Both the position numbers and the translations under genes were made by a program. This document shows positions 25,482 through 33,619 of a stretch of 64,000 bases of DNA, one piece after another. The notes beneath the pieces are model-generated. The model was given only the letters and a program-made list of their open reading frames with translations. It was not told where the DNA came from and did no database searches. Every line of letters begins with the position of its first letter. The first letter of the stretch is position 1. The DNA is taken from positions 124,001 through 188,000 of the forward strand of contig CALMPF010000026.1 in the NCBI GenBank assembly GCA_937871505.1, in the 5' to 3' direction. This stretch comes from an uncultured Planctomycetia bacterium. Its GTDB lineage: Bacteria > Planctomycetota > Phycisphaerae > Phycisphaerales > SM1A02.

Positions 25482-27860
25482 ATGATTCAGTTCGTCTCGC
25501 GTCTCTTCAGGCCTCGCAAAGGCGTAACCGCCAAGCGCCGGGAGGGAATTCGGCGAACGCTCCCGCGCCCCGTCAGCGCGGTCCGCGATGCCCTCCGCCA
25601 GCCTGAGATCGCCAACTGCCTCGTCGCGGGTGGCGTCGCCACCGTCGCCTTGGCGGTGCTGCTCCACTGGTCCGTGACGACGCCCAAGTTCGCCGTCGGT
25701 CAGGTCGCTGCGGAGAGCCGCGTCGTGCGGATCGGCTACCGCGTGGCGGACCCGAACGCGACTGCCTTGGCGCGCGACGAGGCCAGGAAGACCGCGCCGC
25801 GCGTCTATGTCGCCAACGTCGCCTATCTGAGGGCAATCGCCGACCAGCTCCACGACCTGCCGCGGCAGGTCGCGGGGAGGCTCGATGTCGACGGGATCGA
25901 GCCGCAGGTGATCCAGGCGTTCGGCCTCGACAAGGCGCGGATCGACCGCCTTCAGGCCTTCGCGCCCGAGATCGCTCCGGCCCGTCATCAGGAGTGGCGC
26001 CGATGGGTCGATCGGCTCCTCTTCGAGCGGCTCATCCGCAATCCGCTGCTCGACCCGGTCGACTTCAACGTCGCGCGCGGTCCGGGCGCTCCGCGCGCGA
26101 TCGCCTTTCTCCCGCCGCCCGATGTCACGCCGGAGCAGCCGAGCGCGATCTCCGCTGGCGTCGAGTTCGCAGTCGACGGCGAGGCGACGCCGTTCGACCG
26201 CAATCCGCGGGTTCTCGTCGAGTTCGTCAGGAGGCAGGCCGTCGAGGTCGGCGTCGACGACCCCGAACTGCTTGCGATGATCGTCGCGCCGATTCTTGCC
26301 GACCCGCGGCCGACGCTGCTCTTCAATGACGTGGAGACCGGGCGTCGCCGCGAGCTTGCCGTCGAGCGGGTGCCCGAGCAGTTTCGCACCCACGCGGCGG
26401 GCGAGTTCATCTTCCTGCGCGGCGACACGCTCTCCGACACGCAGGTGCAGCTCGCCACGCAGGAGGCGGAGCAGTACTTCGCCCTCGCGCCGGCACGCCA
26501 GCTCTGGCTGATGAAGGGCGGCTTCCTCGGCCTCTCAGCGATGCTGATGGCGCTGCTCGGGACCTACCTCGTCGCGTTTCACGCCGCGATCTGCCGGCGT
26601 CCGGCGAGGGTCGCGGGGCTCTTCGCGCTGGTGGTGGGGCTTTCGGGGATCGCCCTCGCGGCGACGATCGAGCTGCCCTCGCTCCTGATTCCGGTCGCCA
26701 CCGGAACCTGCATCGTCGGCGCGACGATCGTCGCCCTCGCATACGACCGGCGCTTCGCGATGTTCGTCGTGTGCATCCAGTGCCTCGTGACAGCGGTGCT
26801 TCTCGAGCGGGGACCGTCCTTCTTCGTCGCGATGGCATGCGGCTCGGCTGCGATGATCGTCCAGCTCGGCGAAGTGAGGCACCGCGGGGCGCTGATCCGC
26901 GCCTCGGTCGTCACCGCGCTGGTCGTCGGCGTCGGCATCGGACTCGCGAGCCTCGTGCGCCTCGCGGGAGTCCCCGACGCGGGGACCGTCGCCCTCTCCG
27001 GCGCCCTCTGGGCGGCCGGCGCCAGCGTCGCGTCGGGGTTCTTCATGCTCGGCGTGATGCCGACGCTCGAGAAGACCTTCGACATCACGACGGGCCTGAC
27101 CCTCGCCGAGCTTCGCGATCCGCGCCAGCCGCTGCTCCGCCAGCTCCAGCAGAAGGCTCCCGGAAGCTACAACCACTCGCTCCAGATCGCCAACATCGCA
27201 GAGGCGGCGGCGGAGGCGATCGGCGCCAACGGGCTTCTGGTCTATGTCGGCGCTCTCTACCACGACATCGGGAAGATGAACAAGCCCGAGTACTTCGTCG
27301 AGAATCAGGTCGGCGGGCTGAACAAGCATGACCGCCTCAGTCCGACGATGAGCCTGCTGGTGATCGTCGGACACGTCAAGGATGGCATCGAGCTGGCGAA
27401 GGAGTATCGCCTGCCGAAGTCGATCCGGCAGTTCATCGAGACCCATCACGGCACGACGCTCGTGGAGTTCTTCTATCACGCGGCGAAGAGCCGGGCCGAG
27501 GCGACCGGCGAGGGGGAAGAGTCGGTCTCCGAGATCGCCTACCGGTACCCGGGACCGCGTCCGCAGACGCGCGAGGCGGCGATTCTGATGATCGCCGACG
27601 CCGTCGAGAGCGCCACCCGCGCCATGACCGAGCCGACGCCCGGGCGCATCGAGCAGCTTGTGCGCACGCTCTCGCGCCGGAGGCTCGAGGACGGGCAGTT
27701 CGACGAGTGCGACCTGACGCTCCGCGAGCTGACCCTGATCGAGGAGTCGATCATCAAGAGCGTCTGCGCCATCTATCACGGTCGCATCAGCTATCCGGGA
27801 ACCGCTTCCGTCTCCGCGAAGACGGACGTGATGGTCGCCCCCGGCTCGAAGATCGCGTAG
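25482..27860 (+). CDS. 7TM-HD family membrane phosphohydrolase (PgpH/YqfF type)
   Basis: From ATG 25482 the protein has 792 residues. Order: one N-terminal helix (about 42-62, CLVAGGVATVALAVLLHW), an extracytoplasmic 7TMR-HDED domain (about 70-340), about seven hydrophobic helices (about 340-530; LWLMKGGFLGLSAMLMALLG, LSGIALAATIELPSLLIPVA), then a cytoplasmic HD domain (about 545-780). HD ligands are visible: NHSLQIANIAEAAAEAIGAN, LYHDIGKM, GHVKDGIELA and ETHHGTTLVEFF. In Firmicutes this family hydrolyses cyclic-di-AMP to pApA. Whether this organism makes c-di-AMP cannot be seen here, so the substrate is inference. The length is typical. It converges on mutY with a 27-bp gap. Confidence 0.85.
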   Translation: MIQFVSRLFRPRKGVTAKRREGIRRTLPRPVSAVRDALRQPEIANCLVAGGVATVALAVLLHWSVTTPKFAVGQVAAESRVVRIGYRVADPNATALARDEARKTAPRVYVANVAYLRAIADQLHDLPRQVAGRLDVDGIEPQVIQAFGLDKARIDRLQAFAPEIAPARHQEWRRWVDRLLFERLIRNPLLDPVDFNVARGPGAPRAIAFLPPPDVTPEQPSAISAGVEFAVDGEATPFDRNPRVLVEFVRRQAVEVGVDDPELLAMIVAPILADPRPTLLFNDVETGRRRELAVERVPEQFRTHAAGEFIFLRGDTLSDTQVQLATQEAEQYFALAPARQLWLMKGGFLGLSAMLMALLGTYLVAFHAAICRRPARVAGLFALVVGLSGIALAATIELPSLLIPVATGTCIVGATIVALAYDRRFAMFVVCIQCLVTAVLLERGPSFFVAMACGSAAMIVQLGEVRHRGALIRASVVTALVVGVGIGLASLVRLAGVPDAGTVALSGALWAAGASVASGFFMLGVMPTLEKTFDITTGLTLAELRDPRQPLLRQLQQKAPGSYNHSLQIANIAEAAAEAIGANGLLVYVGALYHDIGKMNKPEYFVENQVGGLNKHDRLSPTMSLLVIVGHVKDGIELAKEYRLPKSIRQFIETHHGTTLVEFFYHAAKSRAEATGEGEESVSEIAYRYPGPRPQTREAAILMIADAVESATRAMTEPTPGRIEQLVRTLSRRRLEDGQFDECDLTLRELTLIEESIIKSVCAIYHGRISYPGTASVSAKTDVMVAPGSKIA

Positions 27861-27887
27861 CGCCCTCGTGCGCGCGGCGCGGGAGCG

Positions 27888-29042
27888 CTACTCGCCGCGG
27901 GCGCCATCCCCGCGCGCTTCCGCGAGCGCGATCGCGCGGAGCGCAGCGTTGCTCATGGCGATCGAGTCGAGCTCGCGGCGGCCGATCCAGCGCCGAGGCC
28001 TCGCGGTCTCCTCGTCGGGCGCCGCGCTCGTCGCGCCGAGGTCCGCCCGGTGGACGACGACGCGGACTTCGCGATGGGTGGTCAGATGCACGAAGCTCGC
28101 GACGCGCTCGATCCGCTCGAGGCGGATGCGCAGCGCCGCCGCCACGCGATCCGGCGCGATCCGCCGCGTGGATTCCACCGTGGGCGGCTGCCAGAGGCCC
28201 GCCCAGAGCCCGGTCGCAGGTCGTCGCTCGACGAGCAGCCGTCCGCGGCGGCGCACGATGACGACGTGGTGGACGACCGCGGTGCGCGCCGGAGCGCGCC
28301 GCGGACGGGGGATCCGCTCGACACTCCCCGCCGCCCGCGCGGCGCACGGTTCGCAGAGCGGACAGCGCTCGCAGCGGGGGCTTGCCGGAACGCAGACGAG
28401 AGCCCCGAGCTCCATCAGGCCTTCGTTGAGCACAGCCGGATCGCCCGCCGCGTCGACGAGCCGCCGCGCCTGCTCCCACGTCCACGCGTCGGTCGCCGGC
28501 GCGCCGGGATCGAGGTCGGCGCCGTGGATTCTCAGGAGCACCCGCGACACGTTGCCGTCGACGATCGGCTCCCTCCGTCCGAAGACCAATGAGGCGATCG
28601 AGCCTGCCGTGTAGCGGCCGACGCCGGGGAGCTGCCGAAGGGATGCGACATCCTCGGGAACGGCGCCGCAGTGCTCGGCGATGATCCTCCGCGCCGCGGC
28701 GTGGAGGTTTCGGGCGCGGCGGTAGTACCCCAATCCGCGCCACGCCGAGAGGACGCTCTCCTCGTCGGCCGAGGCGAGCGACTCGAGCGTCGGGAAGCGG
28801 CGCATGAACCCGACGAAGGGGGCGATCACGCGCGCGACCTGCGTCTGCTGGAGCATCGCCTCGCTCACCAGCGCCGCGTAGGGCGACCGCCCGGACCCCC
28901 TCCACGGCAGATCGCGCGCGGCGCTCTTGAACCAGTCCTCGAGCTTCGCGGCGATGAGGCGCGGGTCGACCGGGTCGGGAGAGCTCCCGGCGGGCGATGC
29001 CGGGGGCTTCCGCGCCGCTCGAGTTCTGGACTTCGCCGTCAC
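27888..29042 (-). CDS. mutY: A/G-specific adenine DNA glycosylase
   Basis: This 384-residue MutY removes adenine mispaired with 8-oxoguanine. Visible: DLPWRG, SEAMLQQTQVARVI with the catalytic Glu, the helix-hairpin-helix LPGVGRYTAGSIASLVFG, and IVDGNVSRVLLR with the catalytic Asp. An intact 4Fe-4S loop, Cys-X6-Cys-X2-Cys-X5-Cys (CVPASPRCERCPLCEPC), lies at about residues 213-229. The C-terminal NUDIX-like 8-oxoG recognition domain follows (VVIVRRRGRLLVERRP, GLWAGLWQPPTVES). The GTG start at 29042 overlaps the stop of the upstream Nfu_N gene (GTGA), so translation is coupled. The N-terminal 20-odd residues are a basic, Pro-rich extension. Confidence 0.93.
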   Translation of the reverse strand: MTAKSRTRAARKPPASPAGSSPDPVDPRLIAAKLEDWFKSAARDLPWRGSGRSPYAALVSEAMLQQTQVARVIAPFVGFMRRFPTLESLASADEESVLSAWRGLGYYRRARNLHAAARRIIAEHCGAVPEDVASLRQLPGVGRYTAGSIASLVFGRREPIVDGNVSRVLLRIHGADLDPGAPATDAWTWEQARRLVDAAGDPAVLNEGLMELGALVCVPASPRCERCPLCEPCAARAAGSVERIPRPRRAPARTAVVHHVVIVRRRGRLLVERRPATGLWAGLWQPPTVESTRRIAPDRVAAALRIRLERIERVASFVHLTTHREVRVVVHRADLGATSAAPDEETARPRRWIGRRELDSIAMSNAALRAIALAEARGDGARGE

Positions 29043-29329
29043 GGCGCCGGGATCGCCGCTTGAGGCGACGCCTTGGCGAGGACCTGCTGAATGCGCCGCC
29101 GCATCGCCGGCCAGCCGTCTTCGGGGCGCTTGTTCACCGTGATCCAGTCGTCGAGGAAGAGGACCGTGGTCGCTCCCGCCTCGTCGAAGAGCGCCGCTGC
29201 GACCGGGTCCTTCGCCGCGGCCGCGCGGTCACGAAAGCTCTGCGGACCGTCGCTGATCCGGCGATCGAGCCAGCACTTGATGGCATTGGGGTTCGGCGTC
29301 TCCTCGAACCGCACCACGGTGAAGGGCAT
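29039..29329 (-). CDS. Nfu/NifU N-terminal domain protein (stand-alone)
   Basis: This 96-residue protein matches the Nfu_N domain over its whole length: FEETPNPNAIKCWLDR, AAALFDEAGATTVLFLDDWI and TVNKRPEDGW. In Nfu proteins this domain precedes a C-terminal NifU domain with a CxxC Fe-S scaffold, which is absent here. The gene is directly upstream of mutY and overlaps it by GTGA, so a role linked to the Fe-S enzyme MutY (cluster delivery or protection) is suggested by context only. A TACCCT hexamer ends 5 nt before the ATG on the minus strand. Confidence 0.8.
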   Translation of the reverse strand: MPFTVVRFEETPNPNAIKCWLDRRISDGPQSFRDRAAAAKDPVAAALFDEAGATTVLFLDDWITVNKRPEDGWPAMRRRIQQVLAKASPQAAIPAP

Positions 29330-29680
29330 GGGCGAGGGTAGCTGAGAGCGGCAGGGCGTCTGCCGCGGGACATGAGCCCGCCCTGCGCGCAGGAGCTTGG
29401 GCCGCTCGCAAGCCTCCCGCGCTCCCGACGTGGTCCCGGTGACGTTCGCGAACTGCTGCTCGCGCCAGGTCGAGGTCCGTCGGGCGGGCGCTGTCGTGCA
29501 GGGGCGAAAGCGAGCTCAGCAGCGACGTCGAACTCGGAGTGACTCCCGATCGCGCAGGGATCGACGCGGTTCGGGCGGCGCTGCGAGAGCCCGGCGCGGT
29601 CGTCCGCGCCGTTCCGCGCTTCGAGGCCGCGGAACTCCGCGCCGCCCACGCCGTCCGCTTCATGTGGCGCGGGAGGGGAG

Positions 29681-29800
29681 CGTCTGGCCCGCTGGAGCAG
29701 CGTCTGGCCCGCGAGCGAAGCGCCTGGGGCGGTAACGAAGCGCCTCGGGCGGTAGCGAAGCGTCTGGAGCGGTAGCGAAGCGTCTGGAGCGGTAGCGAAG
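29681..29800. repeat. 20-bp tandem repeat, six units
   Basis: Six contiguous 20-bp units run from 29681 to 29800. The last two are identical (CGTCTGGAGCGGTAGCGAAG at 29761 and 29781), and the earlier ones diverge progressively to the left. There are no spacers, so it is a minisatellite and not a CRISPR array. Confidence 0.8.
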
Positions 29801-29930
29801 CGTCGGCGCGTCTGCGACCAACCTCACGCGACCAGGTCGGCGGGAGCGGCAGTGCAGGAGCGCCGGATCGGCCGCACCCGATCGAGGGAGCGCTGGCCGC
29901 CTGGGAGCGGGTCAGCGCGCGGGGGGTTCG

Positions 29931-30178
29931 CGGAGTCCCGGCAGCGCGCGCAGTCCGGGCGGTCGTCAATAGTCTTATAACGATCGATCGTCGAGTGGCG
30001 CGATCGCGCGAGGTGTGTCCTTGCGCACGCGCAGGGTGTGTCCTTGCGCACGCGCGGAGTCCCGGCAGCGTGCGCAGTCTGGGCGGCGCCGATAGTCTTA
30101 TAACGATCGATCGTCGAGTGGCGCGATCGCGCGAGGTGTGTCCTTGCGCACGCGCAGGGTGTGTCCGTGCGCACGTGC
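29931..30178. repeat. Tandem duplication of a 123-124 bp unit with internal 23-bp repeats
   Basis: Copy A starts at 29931 and copy B at 30055, each with CGGAGTCCCGGCAGCG. Each unit contains AGTCTTATAACGATCGATCG (29971, 30094), the 12-bp palindrome GCGCGATCGCGC, and GTGTGTCC-K-TGCGCA motifs. The latter occur five times at a 23-bp step within copies (30013, 30036, 30136, 30159, 30182). The TTATAA block is unusually AT-rich for this DNA. Confidence 0.8.
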
Positions 30179-30267
30179 AGCGTGTGTCCGTGCGCAGGCT
30201 CCAGCACGACTCCCGCTCGCGGTTGCCGCAGGCCGATCCCGTTTCGTCGCTGGGCTGCCTGCGGTGA

Positions 30268-30289
30268 GACGGCCGATTGGAAGTCTGTC
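30268..30289. repeat. Possible REP-like palindromic motif
   Basis: The imperfect palindrome around GATTGGAAGTCTGTC resembles the short motifs that give TDWKSV-type spurious translations in intergenic repeats of planctomycete genomes. It is a single copy here, so the call is weak. Confidence 0.25.
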
Positions 30290-30405
30290 TGGGCGGTGGG
30301 CCGCCTCATCAGACCGGAGCTGGCGACGGAGGCGGATCAGGGCTGGACCGGGGGTTGACCAGCGCCGGACCGCAGCACCGCTGGACCGCACTCCAGCCGT
30401 TGAGC

Positions 30406-30433
30406 TTGTCCCCTGCGCCGGCGTCGGTATACT
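30406..30433 (+). promoter_or_regulatory. Promoter for tRNA-Gly
   Basis: TTGTCC (-35), a 16-bp spacer and TATACT (-10) lie 87 bp before the tRNA gene. This is the closest match to the sigma70 consensus that I noticed in the window. Confidence 0.6.
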
Positions 30434-30520
30434 CCCCGTCTCGCCCGCCCCCTGACGACTCGACTGGCTTCGCGCCCCCGCGAATCACGTCGAAACCGGA
30501 GTCTCGGCGGCTGGCAGTGC

Positions 30521-30592
30521 GCGGGTGTAGCTCAGCGGTAGAGCGTCACGTTGCCAACGTGAATGTCGAGGGTTCAAGTCCCTTCACCCGCT
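30521..30592 (+). tRNA. tRNA-Gly (anticodon GCC)
   Basis: A 72-nt cloverleaf can be drawn in full: acceptor GCGGGTG / CACCCGC with discriminator T, D arm GCTC-AGCGGTA-GAGC, anticodon arm TCACG-TTGCCAA-CGTGA with GCC, variable loop ATGTC, and T arm GAGGG-TTCAAGT-CCCTT. CCA is not encoded; TTTTC follows at once. The gene stands alone, with its own promoter 87 bp upstream. Confidence 0.97.
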
Positions 30593-30631
30593 TTTCTGGT
30601 TCTCTGGGCCAACGGTCCCAGCACTCGGCCC

Positions 30632-30702
30632 CGGACCCAGCCCCCAGCCCCCGGGCCCAGCCCCCGGGCCCCGGGCCCAGCCCCCGGGCCCAGCCCCCGG
30701 GG
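30632..30702. repeat. C-rich tandem repeat just after tRNA-Gly
   Basis: GGGCCCAGCCCCC occurs at 30653, 30673 and 30686, with partial units to the left. The stretch is almost pure G+C and could form strong hairpins that end the tRNA transcript. Confidence 0.65.
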
Positions 30703-31489
30703 ACCATCATCCGCGGGCCCATTCCGCGCGAACGCTCCCTCAGCCGCCCTTCGGGCGATCGGTCCCCGCCCGGAGGATCGCGCAGCGACGCGGGTCATCG
30801 GACGGCGGATTCGATCGGCGAACTCGGTCCTGACCGCGGGGACTCACTGAAGTCAATCCGCGTCGCCCACAGCACACGCCGCAGACGGAAGGTGCGAAGT
30901 CGCGATCGGATCGGAGCATCACGGGCCCGCACCGATCGAGCATGCATCGCAGGGCGCTTTCTCGAGCCGCCGGTTGCGGCTCCGGCACGGTTTCGGCGCC
31001 GCCGGCGGTTTCGGCGCCTCCCGGGCGCCCCGGGGCGCCTCCCAGGCGCCATCCGACCGCGAGTTCAGTGCGCCGCTGCCGTTGACCACTCTCGGCCCGA
31101 CCGTCACTCCGGGCGGAACAGCTCCCTCCCGCGTCGTCGACGGCGCCGCTGGTGCCAGCAACCGTCCCGATCCCCATCGCGAGTCTGTCCCTCGGCGCCA
31201 CAGGATCGCTCGGCGCAGGCGCGTCCTCGATGAGGATGCTTTCGCGATCGAGTTCACCGCGTTGGAGGCACAGCGGGGAGGGCGTCCCGCCGCGATCCTG
31301 CCCGAGGCGCCGCGGTCGCGCGGAGCTGCGCGGCCTTCGCGCTGCCCGACGCGATCATCGCCCGCGCGTCGGTCGCTCGACGATTCTCGATTTCCGATCG
31401 GGGTCGTCGGACGGCGGGTCGATACCCTTGAGAGTCCCCCCGGCAGCACCCAGCCGCGCCGTGACCCGATCAACCCGAGGAACTCGTCG
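30703..31489. other. About 790 bp without a recognisable gene
   Basis: It contains a GGCGCC-rich palindromic patch near 31000-31055. Long open frames here are high-GC artefacts with Arg/Pro-rich products. A TACCCT hexamer near 31427 could belong to a promoter for the next gene. Confidence 0.4.
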
Positions 31490-32767
31490 ATGCCGCGCCG
31501 ACCCGTTTTCCGATCGCACTTGGCTCCCGCCGCCCCGCACGTCCGAGTCGCTGCCGCGATCGTCGCGGCAGGTGTTGTCGGGAGCGCTCTCGCGGGTCCT
31601 CCCGAGTATGCGATCTTCGATCTTGGTCTGGTGAACCCCGGCGACACCGCCTCGCAGGGGTTCCGCGTCTCCGTCAACGGGATCGCGACCGGCCGCTCGT
31701 TCGGCAACCCGACGCAGGCCTTCTCCTGGACGCAGATCGGCGGCCTCGTCGGGCTGCCGAACCTCGCGAATCCGGCGCGCCCCTTCAGCGCCGGCAATGG
31801 GGTCAACGCGGCCGGCGTAGTCGTCGGCACGGGGGCGACGACGGCGTTCGGCGCCAGCCCGCTGCCGCTGATCTGGGAGAGCGGAAACGTCGCCCAGCTC
31901 CCGCTTCCGGCCGGCCAGTCGCTGGGTCGGGCGAACGACATCAACGCGCACGGCGTCGCGGTCGGATCGGTCGGCTCGGGCAGCACCGAGTTCGGCGTGC
32001 TCTACCAGGGCGGCGCGGGCGGAACCGCGATGGTCATCACGCAGACGACGGCGAACGGGAGCTTCCTCCGCAGTGCGACCGCGATCAACGACGCTGGGCG
32101 GATCGTCGGGCAGGGGATCGATCCCAACAACGCGGCCGTCAACGTCGGCTACGTCCTCGACACCGCGACCAACGTCGCCTTCGCGGTCGGCGCGCTTCCC
32201 GGCCGCAACGGCGCGCTCGCCTTCGACGTGAGCGAGGCGGGTCACGTCGTCGGCTCGAGCATGCTGAATCAGGGCGCGGGCACGCCGTTCATCTGGAGCG
32301 ATGGCGGCGGGATGGTCGAGATCCCGCTGCCGCCTGGCACGTCGCAAGGGACGGGACGCGGCGTGAACTCCGCCGGATGGGTCGTCGGAGTGGCCTCGGG
32401 GCTCTTCGCCGTTCCCTTCCTCCATGACGGGACGACGACCTACGTGCTCGGCGACCTGCTGCCACCGGGGAGCGGCTGGGACCTCACGATGAACACCTCC
32501 TCATCGGCGCTGGGAATCAGCGAGGACGGCGTGATCGTCGGCACCGGCGTCCTCAACGGGAGTGTCCGCGCCTACGCGATGATCCCTGCGAAGCGCTCCT
32601 GCCTCGGGGACCTCAACGGCGACGGGGTCGTGGATGGCGCCGATCAGGGAATCCTGCTCGCATCGTGGGGCCCGGCGAAGGGCAGCCCGGCCGACCTTGA
32701 CGGCAACGGCGAGGTCGACGGCGCCGACCTCGGAATCCTGCTCTCGAACTGGGGGCCGTGCAAGTAG
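31490..32767 (+). CDS. Secreted HAF-repeat protein with C-terminal dockerin-type pair
   Basis: This 425-residue protein starts at the ATG at 31490, placed 8 nt after GAGGA. The signal peptide is VRVAAAIVAAGVVGSALA (cleavage near residue 35). At least six HAF-type repeats follow: VNGIATGRSFGNPTQAF, VNAAGVVVGTG, INAHGVAVGSVG, INDAGRIVGQG, VSEAGHVVGSS, VNSAGWVVGVASG and ISEDGVIVGTGV. The end is a dockerin-like pair ([40 protein letters not shown]) and GPCK. The architecture matches the protein at 20153, but it lies 10 kb away and not beside IS66 sequence. Extracellular location is clear; function is unknown. Confidence 0.85.
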   Translation: MPRRPVFRSHLAPAAPHVRVAAAIVAAGVVGSALAGPPEYAIFDLGLVNPGDTASQGFRVSVNGIATGRSFGNPTQAFSWTQIGGLVGLPNLANPARPFSAGNGVNAAGVVVGTGATTAFGASPLPLIWESGNVAQLPLPAGQSLGRANDINAHGVAVGSVGSGSTEFGVLYQGGAGGTAMVITQTTANGSFLRSATAINDAGRIVGQGIDPNNAAVNVGYVLDTATNVAFAVGALPGRNGALAFDVSEAGHVVGSSMLNQGAGTPFIWSDGGGMVEIPLPPGTSQGTGRGVNSAGWVVGVASGLFAVPFLHDGTTTYVLGDLLPPGSGWDLTMNTSSSALGISEDGVIVGTGVLNGSVRAYAMIPAKRSCLGDLNGDGVVDGADQGILLASWGPAKGSPADLDGNGEVDGADLGILLSNWGPCK

Positions 32768-32899
32768 CTTCGAGCGGCGCAGCGCGCGGCGCGCGACCGC
32801 GGCCCTGCGCGACCTCGGCACGCCCCGGCGGGGCCGCGCGCGACCTCGGAGCAGGCCGTGACCGGATCGAGTTGACCGACCAGCGAGCATCACCGACCG

Positions 32900-33619
32900 A
32901 TGGATGACCCCACCCAGGACACGCGTTCAGTTCCGTCGACCGACCCCGCGCGCGCTGCTGCGCGACGGACGTGGATTGTCGTCGGCGCGATCGTCGGGAT
33001 CGTCGGCGGAGGCATATGGCTCTGGGAGGATGTCCTCGAGGACCGGCTGATTCCCAAGCGTTGGGGCGTGGTCGACGCGCCGGCGGACGCCGCTGCGGCA
33101 GCGACGGCCGCAGATGGCCCCGGCGCCGGCGCGATCTTCCGCAGCGGCCAGCTTCATCCAGCGCTCGTCGAGCGCACGCTCGCCACCCATGGCGTGACCG
33201 TCGTGGTCGATCTCGACGACGAGGAGACCGCCTCCGCCGATGCCCAGGCGGAGGCGATGGCGCGGCTGGGCATCGAGCACGCCCTCTTTCCCCTCATCGG
33301 CGACGGCACCGGGGAGATCGAGCAGTACGCGCAGGCGATCGCCCGGATGGTCGCGGCCCGGCAGGCGGGCGAGACGGTGCTGGTGCACTGCTCCGCGGGG
33401 ACGTATCGCACCGGCGGCGTCGTGGCGATGTACCGCGTTCTCGTCGAGGGCGCCTCCGTCGAGGAGGCCCGAGCCGAGATGATCCGCTACAACTGGAAGC
33501 CCAAGAACCCGACGCTCCCGCGCTACCTCAACGCGAACATGCGCACGCTCGCGGAGCGGCTGGTCGAGCTTGGCGTCCTCGAGCGCGTCCCCGATCCGCT
33601 GCCCCGGTTCCCGGAGTGA
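32900..33619 (+). CDS. Membrane-anchored Cys-dependent protein phosphatase (PTP/DSP-like)
   Basis: This 239-residue protein has one N-terminal helix (about 25-43, TWIVVGAIVGIVGGGIWLW) and an outward-facing phosphatase domain with the P-loop HCSAGTYRTGG (Cys about residue 163, Arg six residues later), fitting CX5R. FRSGQLHPALVERTLATHGV and VVVDLDDEE match the opening of tyrosine/dual-specificity phosphatases of the SIW14/DSPn-like group. Substrate could be phosphoprotein, phosphoinositide or inositol phosphate. Its stop overlaps the start of the next gene (GTGA), so it is co-translated with a glycosyltransferase. Confidence 0.8.
   Translation: MDDPTQDTRSVPSTDPARAAARRTWIVVGAIVGIVGGGIWLWEDVLEDRLIPKRWGVVDAPADAAAAATAADGPGAGAIFRSGQLHPALVERTLATHGVTVVVDLDDEETASADAQAEAMARLGIEHALFPLIGDGTGEIEQYAQAIARMVAARQAGETVLVHCSAGTYRTGGVVAMYRVLVEGASVEEARAEMIRYNWKPKNPTLPRYLNANMRTLAERLVELGVLERVPDPLPRFPE

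Larger units (their letters stand above)
29330..30405. other. Gene-poor, repeat-rich region upstream of tRNA-Gly
   Basis: No convincing gene is present in about 1.08 kb. The stretch holds a 20-bp tandem array (29681-29800), a duplicated unit of about 124 bp (29931-30178) with 23-bp sub-repeats, and a REP-like motif (30268-30289). Confidence 0.6.

Noticed and set aside
29681..30204. CRISPR array
   Set aside because: The repeats are contiguous or stepped at 23 bp with no variable spacers, and no cas genes are present.
29931..30204. Chromosomal replication origin near gyrB-type genes
   Set aside because: No DnaA-box cluster (TTATCCACA-like) is visible, dnaA and dnaN are absent, and gyrB is 16 kb away. 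The array remains unexplained.
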